From the NCBI GenBank assembly GCA_019279435.1, contig JAAALK010000080.1:33200778-33264777 (forward strand): a stretch of 64,000 nucleotides of DNA, in the 5' to 3' direction. Shown here piece by piece: positions 23,508 to 35,499 of this stretch (positions are counted from its first letter, which is position 1; each line of letters opens with the position of its first letter). Origin of the DNA: Zizania palustris. Taxonomy: Eukaryota; Streptophyta; Magnoliopsida; Poales; Poaceae. Below the pieces are notes generated by a model. The model made no database searches and was not told the origin of the DNA. It saw only the letters and a list, made by a program, of their open reading frames with translations. The position numbers and the translations under genes were made by a program.

Positions 23508-24620
23508 TGTTGGTGTGTTTTTTAGTCACACTTTGACACATGCGTGGCCTGTGAGATCTACTTAACTCTAGTGCAGGTTCTACGTTCTTAGAAAAAAGGG
23601 TTGAAGGTGTGCCAATCAATTTGACCCTACAATTGATAAGGAAATAGAAAAATATGATCAATAGTATAGCCTACCGGCTATTGAGTCGGTGACCGCAATG
23701 AGAATGGAATAACCGTGGAATATCATGCTGATTGGTCATAGGACCGATGACTATGGGTGAAGCAATTGGGCGAGTGTGTCATCGGCTGATGAGATGGGCA
23801 GCTTACATATATAGGTCGATGAGCACTTTCCGATGGTAAATAAGATGTAGCGTTGAATTGAAGATAACCTATCGGGTTGTACTCTGATAGAAATCAATAA
23901 AATGTGTCAGATAACATGTCTATATCATGAAATCATCACAATAACTAGATCAGACCTAACCAAAATAGTAGTTAATCACGATGATCTTAATAATATGTCA
24001 AAGTATCGAGCATACTTTATTTAGATGAACGGTATAGTATAAAAAAGATACAATAGAAAGAGATGTCGTACTCAACTGATAAAGCCTCGAACTATCACAC
24101 CTAGATCACATCAATCTAAGAGATCAATATGATGCAGCCTTAGACCTAACCAATACACCGTGAAACCGGCGACTGTATTGTTTCGACGTTCACCTCAAGA
24201 GATCAATTTGATGCAGCCGTGAGGATACTGACCTAGTCGATACGGTCATCGAGGAGGGTGGTGGGACTCACCTCTTCGTAGAAGATCGGAACGATGTAGC
24301 CTAGCTCCAAGTGTCGAAACCCTTTGAGATTAACATTGGGAAAGCAACGGGTGGCGATGTGTCGCATAGTTGTTTGACAGAGATGTGTGTTCTAATCTAC
24401 CTAAGGGTACATATTTATAGTCCAAAAACTTATCGTCGAAGTATTCTATCTTAGCCGAATCTAGATAATCTTTATCTTCCCTTCATTGGCTCCTTCCTAT
24501 CCGGCTATGTTGTAATGGATGGGTTTCTTTGACCATCTTTGACCGGACTCTCTTTTGACTTTCGTTGACCATGCGACATCCTTGGTGAGCTCTAGGCTTT
24601 ACCAAATCTTGACGTAAACA
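23508..24620 (-). repeat. 3' LTR of M2
   Basis: It runs from TGTTGGTGTG to GACGTAAACA on the plus strand, colinear with the M1 LTRs. The minus-strand TATAAATA is at 24412-24419. On the minus strand it is preceded by a purine-rich polypurine tract ending GGGGGGCATG. Confidence 0.8.
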
Positions 24621-24958
24621 CATGCCCCCCCGTTTCGGAGCATTAAGTGGTTGTTGATGCTTCAAAATTAACAACCATCATTATCCCTGCCGCCATGTCT
24701 CCTCAAACGCCTATCTGCACGATCCTTTCACTTTGATCGCCAGCCAAAATCCTTCATCTTCTATTACTTTTATAACTTCCCCCAGGGTTCCGACCTTACA
24801 ATTTCCATTATTTTTTCTGCTTCTTCTTTGGCCATTCACGATTACGATGGACGTCGCGTGACGCATTTACTTTTGACGACGTCGTACCAGTTTTTTCTAC
24901 CGGACGTCGTGAGCGGTCCACCAACTCCTTCGAGATTAGCTTGGCTCGACAATCGAAG

Positions 24959-25440
24959 AATTACCCTGGTCTATAAGTATTCTGCTTTCTTCATTTCTTC
25001 CTTCCACACTTTCTGCCCTCTGCCTATTATTTACTTGCCATGAGTGTTGTTTAATTTCTTCTCTATTATGTTAAATCTGCACTTCTGCGACACAAGAATG
25101 GCTACTCTCAATGTGATCCTTGAGTTAAGTTTTTATTCCTCGCTATCCTTTCTTTTTCTTTCACAGCTTCTTATCACATTTTTCTCTCCTTTTTCATAGA
25201 ACCTGCAGATCAGATCCTAATCCTCATAGCCACTCGCCCACTCATCCTTCTAGTTTCTTCCTGGGCCCTTTGGGGCAACCCAGACCTTGTTGATTTAATA
25301 ACGTCGAAACTCATAGAATCCCTTTCAAATGTTCCCCCATGTGTCCTAATTGGAGATATGGTTTCAATTCTTTTCCTTCTCCTATCCCTAGCTGGCGTGA
25401 CTAGTATCTTAGAGTATCGGCCACCTACCGCCCCCCTAGG
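24959..25440 (+). pseudogene. Antisense PMD gene of M2, 5' part
   Basis: The region parallels 12962-13500 in M1. A TATA-like CTATAAGTATT lies near 24970, and an intron-like interval at about 25124-25199 ends in TTTTCATAG, at the place of the first M1 intron. The coding words FFLGPLG, then HRIPFKCSP in a neighbouring frame and LSLAGVTSILEYRPP follow up to the gap. The frame is broken. Confidence 0.6.
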
Positions 25441-26440
25441 NNNNNNNNNNNNNNNNNNNNNNNNNNNNNNNNNNNNNNNNNNNNNNNNNNNNNNNNNNNN
25501 NNNNNNNNNNNNNNNNNNNNNNNNNNNNNNNNNNNNNNNNNNNNNNNNNNNNNNNNNNNNNNNNNNNNNNNNNNNNNNNNNNNNNNNNNNNNNNNNNNNN
25601 NNNNNNNNNNNNNNNNNNNNNNNNNNNNNNNNNNNNNNNNNNNNNNNNNNNNNNNNNNNNNNNNNNNNNNNNNNNNNNNNNNNNNNNNNNNNNNNNNNNN
25701 NNNNNNNNNNNNNNNNNNNNNNNNNNNNNNNNNNNNNNNNNNNNNNNNNNNNNNNNNNNNNNNNNNNNNNNNNNNNNNNNNNNNNNNNNNNNNNNNNNNN
25801 NNNNNNNNNNNNNNNNNNNNNNNNNNNNNNNNNNNNNNNNNNNNNNNNNNNNNNNNNNNNNNNNNNNNNNNNNNNNNNNNNNNNNNNNNNNNNNNNNNNN
25901 NNNNNNNNNNNNNNNNNNNNNNNNNNNNNNNNNNNNNNNNNNNNNNNNNNNNNNNNNNNNNNNNNNNNNNNNNNNNNNNNNNNNNNNNNNNNNNNNNNNN
26001 NNNNNNNNNNNNNNNNNNNNNNNNNNNNNNNNNNNNNNNNNNNNNNNNNNNNNNNNNNNNNNNNNNNNNNNNNNNNNNNNNNNNNNNNNNNNNNNNNNNN
26101 NNNNNNNNNNNNNNNNNNNNNNNNNNNNNNNNNNNNNNNNNNNNNNNNNNNNNNNNNNNNNNNNNNNNNNNNNNNNNNNNNNNNNNNNNNNNNNNNNNNN
26201 NNNNNNNNNNNNNNNNNNNNNNNNNNNNNNNNNNNNNNNNNNNNNNNNNNNNNNNNNNNNNNNNNNNNNNNNNNNNNNNNNNNNNNNNNNNNNNNNNNNN
26301 NNNNNNNNNNNNNNNNNNNNNNNNNNNNNNNNNNNNNNNNNNNNNNNNNNNNNNNNNNNNNNNNNNNNNNNNNNNNNNNNNNNNNNNNNNNNNNNNNNNN
26401 NNNNNNNNNNNNNNNNNNNNNNNNNNNNNNNNNNNNNNNN
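25441..26440. other. Assembly gap of exactly 1000 N
   Basis: The run has a round length, so it is probably a placeholder of unknown true size. M2 ends on its left and copia D on its right. Confidence 0.95.
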
Positions 26441-26869
26441 CTATGCCACTTTCCACAGCTCAGAAGTTGAATGAGCAACAAGACAATGAGAAGAACCAGA
26501 TGACTCTGAAAAAATCAGCTCCAAAAACTCTCCCAACCCTAAAGATCTTACACACCACAACGCCATCAGAATTGAGCACTTGCGAAGTATCGCGATGAAA
26601 TCGCACTTCGAAGCCCTCATCAAGCAACTGAGATACAGACAGCAAATTGTATCCCAGGTTCTCAACCAAAGCAACATATTTGAGAGTGAAGTTCGAATTA
26701 ATTCTTACCACACCTTTACCTTTCACTCTACTCCTTCGATTGTTTCCGAAGGTGATATGTTCCCTTTGCTTGGTTGTAGTGAGGTTGGAGAACCATGCTG
26801 CATCTCCGGTCATGTGGCGCGAACACCGGAGTCCATGATCCACGTGCCCTCCAAGCCTCAATCTGTCGC
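26441..26869 (-). pseudogene. Copia protease and GAG-pre-integrase start (copy D)
   Basis: After the gag UAG the minus strand reads GTWIMDSG, the aspartic protease site. One base is then missing relative to copy C, which shifts the frame, and reading continues in another frame as RVKGKGVVRINSNFTLK and LGYNLLSVSQLLDEGFEV. A TGA also interrupts the few codons after the UAG. The gap removes the rest. Confidence 0.8.
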
Positions 26870-29331
26870 CTACACACGATAAGAATATCTCGATCGCTCA
26901 GTGCTGGGGTGAGTGGAATAATGACGAGGCATCCAGCACTGAGTGACCCGAGTAGTAGGCACAGTAAAAGCAGACGGTCTACGCACATAATAATCAGAAT
27001 GATGCAAAGTGCGAGGTCTACCTACATGCTGTGAACCAACAACATGTCGAGGTCTCCTACTCTGACGAGGTACAAATCTGCTAGCCCGAGGTCTACCACC
27101 ATATGGAACATGGTGAACACCTCGAGGAGCAAAACCTCTCCGAGAAGCACGAGGAGCCTCAAAAGCAGGACGATAGTACAACTCAGACTCATGCATACCT
27201 AAAGATGGGTAATGCATGTCCTGGTAACTCATCGCCTGAGAGCGTCGCTCATCCTTGATGCGACGAAAACAGAACCCAACCAAATGACCCGCCCGCTGAC
27301 AATAGGAACAATGAAACACTCTCCTGGGGGCACTCTCATGGGTCACAGGAGCAACTCTCATAGGCTCCTTGGGTTTCTTCTGAGTGGTTTTCTTAGGAGG
27401 ATTTTTCTTGGCAGGAGGAGTGGTTTTCTTTGGTGGATGGGTAGGCTTTTTGGCTGATGGGGTGTCCAACAGAGCTCTCTCTTACTCTAGGGTAGTGGGA
27501 GAGGTAAAAACAGTTTTGGTCTTACTGTCTGAAGGTATCCTCTCAAAACCCAAACCTAGAGCTACCCCTGCTCTGTCAGCACACAACTTGGTCTTAGCCA
27601 AGAGCAAATCCATCCTGCCCTTTCCCTCAGTGCATTTATTAACCACGGAAAGGAGGTATTCATTTTCTGACATGAGGTTCTCAGCTCGCTCTCTCACAGT
27701 GCCTAGCTGGTCCTTAAGGGTAATGCACGTGTCACACACAGGCTGCACATCCTTAGAACTACCGGCCCTTTCCAATCTAGCCTCCAAATCATGAACATGC
27801 TTATCACGTAAATTAATGCTTTCGCGTAATAAAGAGCAGTTCATGCAATCAATAACATCATGAGGTCTAGAATCCACCTCCAAAAGCTGCTTCTGTGCAG
27901 TCTCAAGCTCAGAAAGAGTTGAGCATGAACAGAACGCAACTCAGCAAGCTCACTCATGACAACAGAACAGGATTCACATTCGGCATCATTAAACTTAGAC
28001 TTAAGCATGGCATATTCAGTAGAAACATTTTCTAGCCTAAGTCTAAGGTCTTTTCTTTCTCTAGCGGCTTGCACAAGTAATCTATCCTGACCTAGAACTA
28101 CTTCATTCAGCTCATCTAATTTAATTAGTAGCTGGTCAGATGATAGGTTTACCTCAAATGAGTCAAGCTCATCGCCGCTGTGATCGCTGTCGGCCATGAA
28201 GCAAAGGCCGGTGAAGTCACGTCCCTTCTTGTCCTTCTTGTCCTCCTTCCGTGGGGACTCCTCCTCCTCAGAGCTCGACTCCTCAGTTGAGGATGTGTCG
28301 ATGTCGCTGAGAGCAGCAACAAAGGCTCTGGAAGCGGCCTTGGCTACTTTCTTAGCCATCTTGCCGCGCTTACCCTTCACAAAAGGCTTCCTCTCCTTTT
28401 TGTGGTATTTGGGGCGCTCACTCTCATCTCTCTTTTTGAGCTTAGGGCAATTAGCCTTGATGTGAGAAGTGTCACCGCATTCAAAACAACCACCAAAACC
28501 ACTTCTCCTCTGATCCCGTCTCTCATGATGAAAATGGGTGAACCTCCGGGCAATGAGAGCAAGCTCATCATCAGCTAGAGTGTCCACCTGCTCCTTTGTG
28601 ACGGAGACCAGGGAGGACAAAGCAAAACCATCTGCAAAAACACAAGTACCAGATGTGCTTGGTTCTGCAGTGGTGCCACGGCTAGTGCTAGAAACCAATG
28701 CCAATGGCTGTGGCAAAGAGCTTCTGTGCACAGCAAGAGATGCCTTAGCAATCTCTGTGGACTTTAGCTTGCTAAAGAGTTCATCACAGGTCAAAGTGTC
28801 ATAACCTGTGGACTCCTCAATGCTGGATATCTTTACTTCCCATATGCTACGGTCAAGAGCATAGAGAAGCTTGATAGCCCTATCATGATCACTGTAAGCA
28901 AGCGTCCCGTTGGACCGCAAGTTACTCACTATAGCATCAAAGCGCGAAAACATGGCATCTATAGATTCACCAGGTGCCTGCACAAACAGCTGGTACTGTT
29001 GATTGTAGGTGCTTTGGCGCCTGGCCTTGATCTGAGTAGAGCCCTCATGAAAGACAGTGAGCGTTGTCCAAATCTCCCTAGTAGTCCTAAGGTGTTGCAC
29101 CCTATCGAACTCACTTCTACTCAAACCGATGAACATTATATTTCTTGCCTTGGAGTTGGCATTATACTGATCCTTCTCAGTCTGAGAGGTGCGAGTCTCA
29201 AGGATGGAGTATTGCGAGTCCACAATCTCCCAAATTGCATTTCCTTGGCTTAACAAGTAAGCCTCCATGCGCACCTTCCAGTATGCGAAATCTGTCCCAT
29301 CGAACAGAGGAATTTTACTGCCTCTATCCAT
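26870..29331 (-). pseudogene. Copia gag, nearly intact (copy D)
   Basis: ATG at 29329-29331 (minus) opens MDRGSKIPLFDGTDFAYWKV. The first 470 or so codons are open. They include the capsid-like N-terminus, a CCHC knuckle CFECGDTSHIKANC, a Lys/Arg-rich patch (KGKRGKMAKKVAKAASR), a Ser/Glu-rich acidic patch and the start of a long heptad-rich coiled coil. A single-base deletion near 27925 shifts the frame. A TAA lies at about 27482, where copy C reads Lys. A Lys/Pro-rich stretch and a second CCHC knuckle, CSYCQRAGHLVGFC, follow. The frame ends at the conserved UAG (26872-26870). Large Gags with coiled coils are characteristic of sireviruses. Confidence 0.9.
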
Positions 29332-29381
29332 GTCGCCAACAGATCACAAAACCAGTTAAGGTCAACTGGTGATCTTAACCT

Positions 29382-29393
29382 GCTCTGATACCA
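29382..29393 (-). promoter_or_regulatory. Primer-binding site, copia copy D
   Basis: The minus strand reads TGGTATCAGAGC two bases after the LTR, a perfect match to the tRNA-Met complement used by copia elements. Confidence 0.9.
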
Positions 29394-29395
29394 AT

Positions 29396-31467
29396 TGTTG
29401 GACCAGAAACGGCGACCAGAGGGGGGTGAATGGGAGCTTTTAAAATTTTGGGCTAAAAACTTAGCCTTCGGTTCAGTTCTGTCTTCTGCGGAACAGGCTT
29501 CGAACACTACCTTCGAAGGTCTGGTTCGGAGGTACTTCGACAGCTCCGAACACAGGCTTCGCAGGAGCAAAAGTTCGAAGCCAAGAAGACTTCGCTCCAC
29601 TTACAACCCTCGAAAATCTACTCTGCTTAGTCAGTGCAGGCTCCGCACACAGGGTGCTTCGAGTAGGCTTCGCACTTCACCCTTCGCAAGAGTGGACAGC
29701 CCTCTAGGACTTCGACCAAGTACTTGGCAGCAGCAACTGGTGCTGAGCTTCGTACACAAAGGTCTAAACGCGCACTACTAGACTTCGCTAGGGGCTTCGA
29801 CACAAGAAGCAAAACGGGCTACAATCAGGGCTTCGCTAGTAAGCAGCGAGGTCTTGCCTCCTGTTACACAGAGCGAACGCACACTGACAAAACACACTTC
29901 GCACAAAAACAACCTTCGCCTCAACAGGCTTCGGTGCACTACAACAGGCGAGGTATGTAACGCGAGCTCAAGCAAAAAGCACAGGAAGCAGGGCTTCGCC
30001 GCTTGAACAAGGAACACAAAATAGATTGAACTCTGGATGAAATACAACGAAGTATGTGGCTACAGGAGCTCAACAGTAAATGCTCAAAGTGTTAAATGTT
30101 ACCTACCGAGCCCCCATATTTATAGCCCACAGTTCACCCAAAGGAAATGACTACATTACCCCTAGGGTTTACAAAAGATTTGACTCTACAGAACTAAGGG
30201 GTACAAAAGGTAGTCCACCTTTATTCTGGAGGCTTCTCTGTCAGCTTTGCAGAGGGGACAGTGTCAGCCTTTTACAGAACAGACAGTGTCAGCCTTTGCA
30301 GTCTTTGACCTTCTGGAATCCTCCCTTCGCACGCGAGGGTGCGGTAGCTTCGGTGAGAAGCCTGAAGCCAGAAGGCCTTCGCTTCACCGAAGTTGGCCTC
30401 CGATACAGTGACGGTTTTGAGCCGAAGCCATCAAAGCTCCTTGGGCCTTCGCACCAACACCTCCGGAGTGGACCACCACGGCTTCGCAGCTTCACCCAGC
30501 TCGAGCTCCGTCAGTCCGTGTACCGAAGCCATGCAGGCCGAAACACCTCAAGTCAACCTTGCTCCGGAGCTAGCCTCGCTCCGAAGCCTTCCTCACTCCG
30601 AAGCCCCACCTTCGGAGTACCACCCTTCGAAGTTCCTCCTTCGTCCAAGGCCTCCGCATGAAGCATTCCATGAGCCCTTCGTCGCAGTGTCTCTCCCCGA
30701 GCACACTCCTCGACGAGCCTCACCCGGACCATGCCTTCGATGCGCCTCGACTTCTGAGACCTTCATCAGGTACCTTCGAATGTCTCCCTCCGGAGCACAC
30801 TTCGAACCTTTGCCTCCGCAGAGGACTTGATCCAACCAACTCCGAAGTCACTCCATCCGGAGTACCTTCGAAGTGCCTCGCCTCCGAGGACTTTGTCTCG
30901 GAGTACCTTCACCCGGAGCCACGCTCCGCACTCTCTGCCTTCACCTGGCACGCCTCGACCCGAGGACCGACCCAGACCACCTTCGGAGCCACCGTGACGG
31001 AGCTCCCCGCTCCCCTGGCATCAAGCCTCCCGCTTGACCCAGGTTCACCTACTGCGAGCCTTGTCCGTCGCCTCCGAAGTCCCTGCGCACCACAAACAAG
31101 CAAACAAGTGTATCCAGTACTCCGGAGACCTCTCCGGGTTAGTAACCTCCGGCACACACTCTGGTGTACCGCCCAAAATACCGAAGCCCCTTCGGTACAC
31201 ACCCAGTCAACGTGTACTGTCGGACCCCTCCGACAGGCACACTCCGCTGCAACAGCTGCAGCAAGCAAACACCGAACATTCTTCGGTAAGACCACCTCCG
31301 AACACCCTTCGGAGGTCCAACCTCTGAAACCCCTCCGGAGGTACCCTCCTCCAAACACCTTCGGAGGTACAGCCTCCGAACACCCTTCGGAGGTACCCTT
31401 CGAACAGAGGGTAAAAAGCCTGTCAATCACTCATCACAAAACACTGAAACCAACCCTTGGTTTCTCA
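29396..31467 (-). repeat. 5' LTR of copia copy D (about 2.07 kb)
   Basis: On the minus strand it starts TGAGAAACCAAGGG, contains GTGATGAGTGATTGACAGG, and ends GGTCCAACA. TATAAATA on the minus strand lies at 30117-30124. From about 30270 to 31420 it is packed with CTCCGAAG/CTTCGGAG words, most dense at 31280-31410. The long open frames through this stretch on both strands arise from the biased repeats and are not genes. Confidence 0.85.
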
Positions 31468-32700
31468 GAGAGCATATCACACTTGGTACAGAGGGTATTG
31501 GCAGATGAGAGCCGATTCCACGAAGCAAGAAGGGATAAATATCAAAAGAAAGTTGCTTATACTTAGGTATACCCCTCGGAATCCGACGAGTATAGCGAGT
31601 CCGATGTAGAAGTCGGACTAGCCGAATGGTCTAGAAATAAGAAGCGTATCACATGTCCTTGGGTGAAAGCATCTGATAAGGAGGAGAAATATGATTTTGA
31701 CATTAGTAAAGCTGACAAGATATTCGACTTACTACTCAAGGAGAAATAGATCTAGTTGCCACCTAATCATGTGATACCGTCCATCAACGAGCTGAAGAAA
31801 AAGAAGTATTGTAAGTGGCACAATTCCCCATCACACCATACTAATGAATTCAAAGTTTTCAGATAGTAGATTCAGTCAGTCATGTATCAAGGCCATATCA
31901 AGTTTGATGATTGGAAGAAACCGATGAACATCGACGGACATCCTTTCCCGGTCAACATGGTGCATGCGCACCATGCCAGCAATCGAAGCATTGAGAGATA
32001 CAGGCGCACCAGCAAGGGTTAGATCTCATCATCTAACCAGACTGACAAATACAAAAAAAGTCAAGGGATGATGTAGGCAGTGAGGATGATTATTAGTAGT
32101 CACGGTTCAACCCCCACTGGAATTGTGAATTTTTTTAGGTTTTGCTGGAATAAAGGATTAAGCCAACCATCACTGGATAATTATCCTAATTGTGGCGACG
32201 ATAGAAGTAGATGGAGGAATGATTATTGCTCCAATAGCAATAGGGGAGAGTCACCCGATCAGGGAAGGACTTGTTTTTGTCAAAGGCTTCCACCACTAAG
32301 GCCATCGGTACTTGAGAGGTCCGGCCCCATCAATGCCAAAGAGAGTGACCGATCGGCTTATGACAGTACCACTACGGAAATCCATAATGGTGCCCCACTA
32401 GAATCTTCATGAAGAATCAGAAGAGAAGGGTGCAATGGTTTCGACAAAAAGAGATGAGGGAACTAGATCGTGAGGTTAAGGCTGATCGGCCAAGGATCAA
32501 GAGCGAATGACAAATTAAAGAGAAGGCCAATCACGATGACCGGAGAGACGCAGGGGTAAACATGATGTTCTTTCTTCTTGCAGAATATTGGGCCACTCTC
32601 TATAATAATGATGAACAAGCCGAGGCGATGGCTCAGTGGGTGCTAGCGCCCCAACTGACGACATTCGACAAACTAGATGAGTGCGATCTCGTATGCCTCT
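31468..32700 (+). pseudogene. Gypsy gag fragment, M family (M3)
   Basis: Plus-strand translation gives HLVQRVLADESRFHEARRDK, then KYCKWHNSPSHHTNEFKVF, KKPMNIDGHPFPVNMVHAHHA and, further on, MFFLLAEYWATLY. These correspond in order to the C-terminal Gag and pre-protease region of M1, with many stops. The copia D LTR joins it on the left within the word FES of Gag. On the right it stops abruptly at about 32700 in copia sequence. It is a fragment with no intact domain. Confidence 0.8.
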
Positions 32701-33365
32701 GCAATTGGATCCATCATGTTTGCCTGCTATGTACACGCCCGGATGTGTCATATGCTCTAAGTATTATGATCAGGTACCAATCGAACCCGGGTGAAAGTCA
32801 CTGGGCTGTAGTAAAGAGTATCCTCAAGTATTTGAGAAGGACTAAGGAAATGTTCTTAGTATACGGTGGTGAAGAGGAGCTCGTTGTAAGTAGTTACATG
32901 GATGCTAGATTTCAGACCAATAAATATGATTATCGATTGTAATCTGGCTTTGTGTTCTACCTAAATGGAGGCGCAGTGAGTTGGAAGAGTTCCAAGAAAG
33001 AGACGGTGGCCGATTCTACGACAGAAGCTGAGTATATCGCTGCTTCAGAAGCTGCGAAGGAGGCTGTTTTGATCAAAAAGTTTGTTTCTGAGTTGGGTGT
33101 TGTTCCTAGTGTGTCCAGTCCAGTGGACCTCTATTGTGATAATAGTGGAGCCATTGCGCAAGCCAAGGAGCCTAGATCGCATCAGAAATACAAACATATA
33201 CTTCAGCGATATCACCTGATCCGCGAGATCATTGAGAGAGATTATGTGAAGATTTGCGAGGTGCACACGGATTTGAACATGTTAGATTTGTTGATGAAGC
33301 CTCTTCCATAGCCTAAGCATAAGGCACATATGCGCTCCATGGGTATTAGATACTTGCGTGAGTGA
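32701..33365 (+). pseudogene. Angela/BARE-like copia RNase H fragment (T)
   Basis: It starts mid-RT (TRPDVSYALSIMIRYQSNPGE), has a stop at 32940-32942, and then the complete RNase H: GGAVSWKSSKKETVADSTTEAEYIAA, YCDNSGAIAQAKEPRSHQK and IREIIERDYVKICEVHTD. The acidic residues at YMDA, TEAEY and YCDN are present. A TAG near 33310 and a terminal TGA at 33363-33365 end it. The wording fits the Angela/BARE-1 group, a copia different from A-D and K. Confidence 0.85.
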
Positions 33366-34150
33366 GTCGTTTGTTTGTGGAAGATGCTAGTAGAGTCTAT
33401 GCTAATGTGTGAAGATAATTGTTATCGTGTTCCTTGAATAAATATTATTTGCATTTAATTAATGAATATGACTTGTTATGTGAAACTATTTGCTGTATGA
33501 TGATGTTATTCAAAAGGGTCCGTAATCTTGTCATCATTTGGGACAGTGATGATATATGGATTAGCACATCCGACTGATTGATGATTGTGTTTCACAAATC
33601 ATAGGCATAAAGATGTCAAACCAATGGTGTGGACACATGTTGGTGAACATGGTGTTTGATAAACCCACTTGAGATACTGTTGGGATTGTTATTGTAATGT
33701 GCCAATAGTTGTCATCTCAAATGGTCTACCTGCAGAGTCCTTGGACCTAAGATCATCATTTGATTACCGAATGCATAGTGACACACTTAGATGCTTCCTA
33801 ACGCTATTCCGTAACAAGGTAGTAATAAGGGTTGTTTTCAGGTGTGTTGTGAAACATGTCTTGGGATATGAGCGGTCAAGATGGAATTTACCCCTCCTAA
33901 TAACGGGAGAGTCATCTCTGGGCCTCTCGAGGTATTGGATTGGAAAAGTGCATGGCCATGCCCCTATGACTAAAGAGTTAGTCATGATTTGAATCTGATA
34001 CTTGATCGAGTGAAATGTCAAGTTAACTAACAATAATGGCGTGTGGTAAAGGGACTAGTGCTTGAGTATATCAAGGTTCATGAAAATTTGATTTTGTACG
34101 CTTTCGAGGGTCAATATGAGCTGCTATGTACCGCTATTGATCAGTGAGTC
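33366..34150 (+). other. 3' noncoding region of copia T, left part
   Basis: There is no reading frame of note. This is the long spacer between RNase H and the 3' LTR that Angela-type elements carry. It is interrupted at 34151 by N and continues at 44765. The five bases GAGTC appear on both sides of N. Confidence 0.65.
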
Positions 34151-35385
34151 TGTAACGCCCTGAATTTCATCAGGCGTTAAAAATAAAATAAAGTAATTAA
34201 TAAATGAATTTCAAGAAAAGGATTCAGTATAAATCAATAAATAAGAAATCTAAAATACGAGCTTAAAAATTTCATTTAAAAATAAATCGCATCTAGTGTA
34301 TTTTTCCCAAAATTTTCCTAGCCTTAAATTGTGTTCCAAAAATTTTCCAGGATTTTTGGTGCAAATGAATTAATTAAGATATAATCAATATCATTTCATC
34401 GCAAAACTCTAACACTAATTATTAAAATATATTTCAACATGAATGTTGTGTGAATAAAATATATGATAAATCATTTCAATTAAAAATAATATAAAACAAA
34501 ATAAAATTCTGCTAGAGAAATTTCAAGTAAATTTCTCCCGCCTCAAATAAATTTAGGTTTTTATTAAGGATTTTTGTAACTAGAATAGTAATCCATAATA
34601 TTTCAATGAATAACTTTAATAAAAAAGTAATTAAATCACTCTATTTCCAATATAATTTGAATCATCATTTCCGACTATCTATATCTTTTCCCGATCAAAA
34701 ATCAGGAGGAATCAACATTCTATTTTCGTTCGTGAAATTAAAATTCCATTTTAACCACGTGTTTAAATTCCATTAAAAATCACTTTAAAAATTATTTTTA
34801 TATTCCCAAAAATGAATTAAAAACCTTGTTTTGGTGTTCATGTTCGGAATTTCTAATTTCAATGCGAATACAAAATTAATTTATTTTCCAAACCACCGTT
34901 TATTCGCGCGATATTTCTTTGAAATCCAAAATTTCTAAATTTATTTTAAATTTCAAACTTTCCAAAAACTTTTCACTTTTTCTTAAAAATCCAATTTTGA
35001 ATTTCAGAAAAAATAATATTTTCATATTTTTTCCTCCTTTCTTTTTCTTTTTTTCTCTTTCCTTTTTTTATCTTTCCTCCTTTTCTCTTTCCCTTCTCTC
35101 TTTCTCTTTCCTTTTTTCCACGCTGTGTGCGCATGGCAAGGCATGACAAGGCATCTTCTCTTTCCTTCTTTTCTTTTCTCTTTCTTCCTTTCCTTTTTCT
35201 CTTCTCTTTCTTCCTTTCTTTTCTTTCCTTCTCTCTTTTCCCTTCCTTCTCCTACGGGCACCCTCCTCCTTCCTTTTTTTTCCCCTTCCTTCTTCTCCTT
35301 CTATTTCCTTTCTTCCTCTTTCCTTCTACACATGCCTTTCCATCTTATGTTCGTAGCTTCCATTTTTCCAGGCGCCTCCTCCCTC

Positions 35386-35393
35386 TATAAAAG
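35386..35393 (+). promoter_or_regulatory. TATA box in the N 5' LTR
   Basis: TATAAAAG follows the pyrimidine-rich tract and precedes, by 114 bp, an ATG in the context GCCACCATGCC. The same arrangement occurs in the 3' LTR. Confidence 0.7.
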
Positions 35394-35499
35394 CCATGCC
35401 ATCTTCCCTCTTCTCCTCCACAAGCCCACACCTCTCCCACTTCCTTCATCGCAGCTACTCTCCTCTTCCCTACTACCTCCACTGAGCGTCATTGCCACC

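Larger units (their letters stand above)
23508..25440 (-). mobile_element. Gypsy element M2, cut by the assembly gap
   Basis: This second copy of the M family has the same orientation as M1: the 3' LTR on the left and then the antisense PMD gene on the plus strand. The sequence enters the run of N at 25441, so gag and the 5' LTR are not visible. Confidence 0.8.
26441..31467 (-). mobile_element. Sirevirus-like copia copy D, minus strand, 5' half
   Basis: The 5' LTR, primer-binding site, gag and start of protease are visible on the minus strand, and the rest of pol is lost in the gap. It is close to copy C, and its gag is the best preserved in the window. Its LTR outer end at 31467 sits inside a gypsy gag fragment (M3), the insertion target. 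Confidence 0.85.

Noticed and set aside
25210..26481. Frames spanning the run of N
   Set aside because: They are open only because N cannot encode stops.
30080..31566. Long open frames on both strands (up to about 300 codons) in the copia D LTR
   Set aside because: They lie wholly in an LTR defined by its ends and primer-binding site, follow the CTCCGAAG word repeats, overlap each other on opposite strands and have no domain wording.
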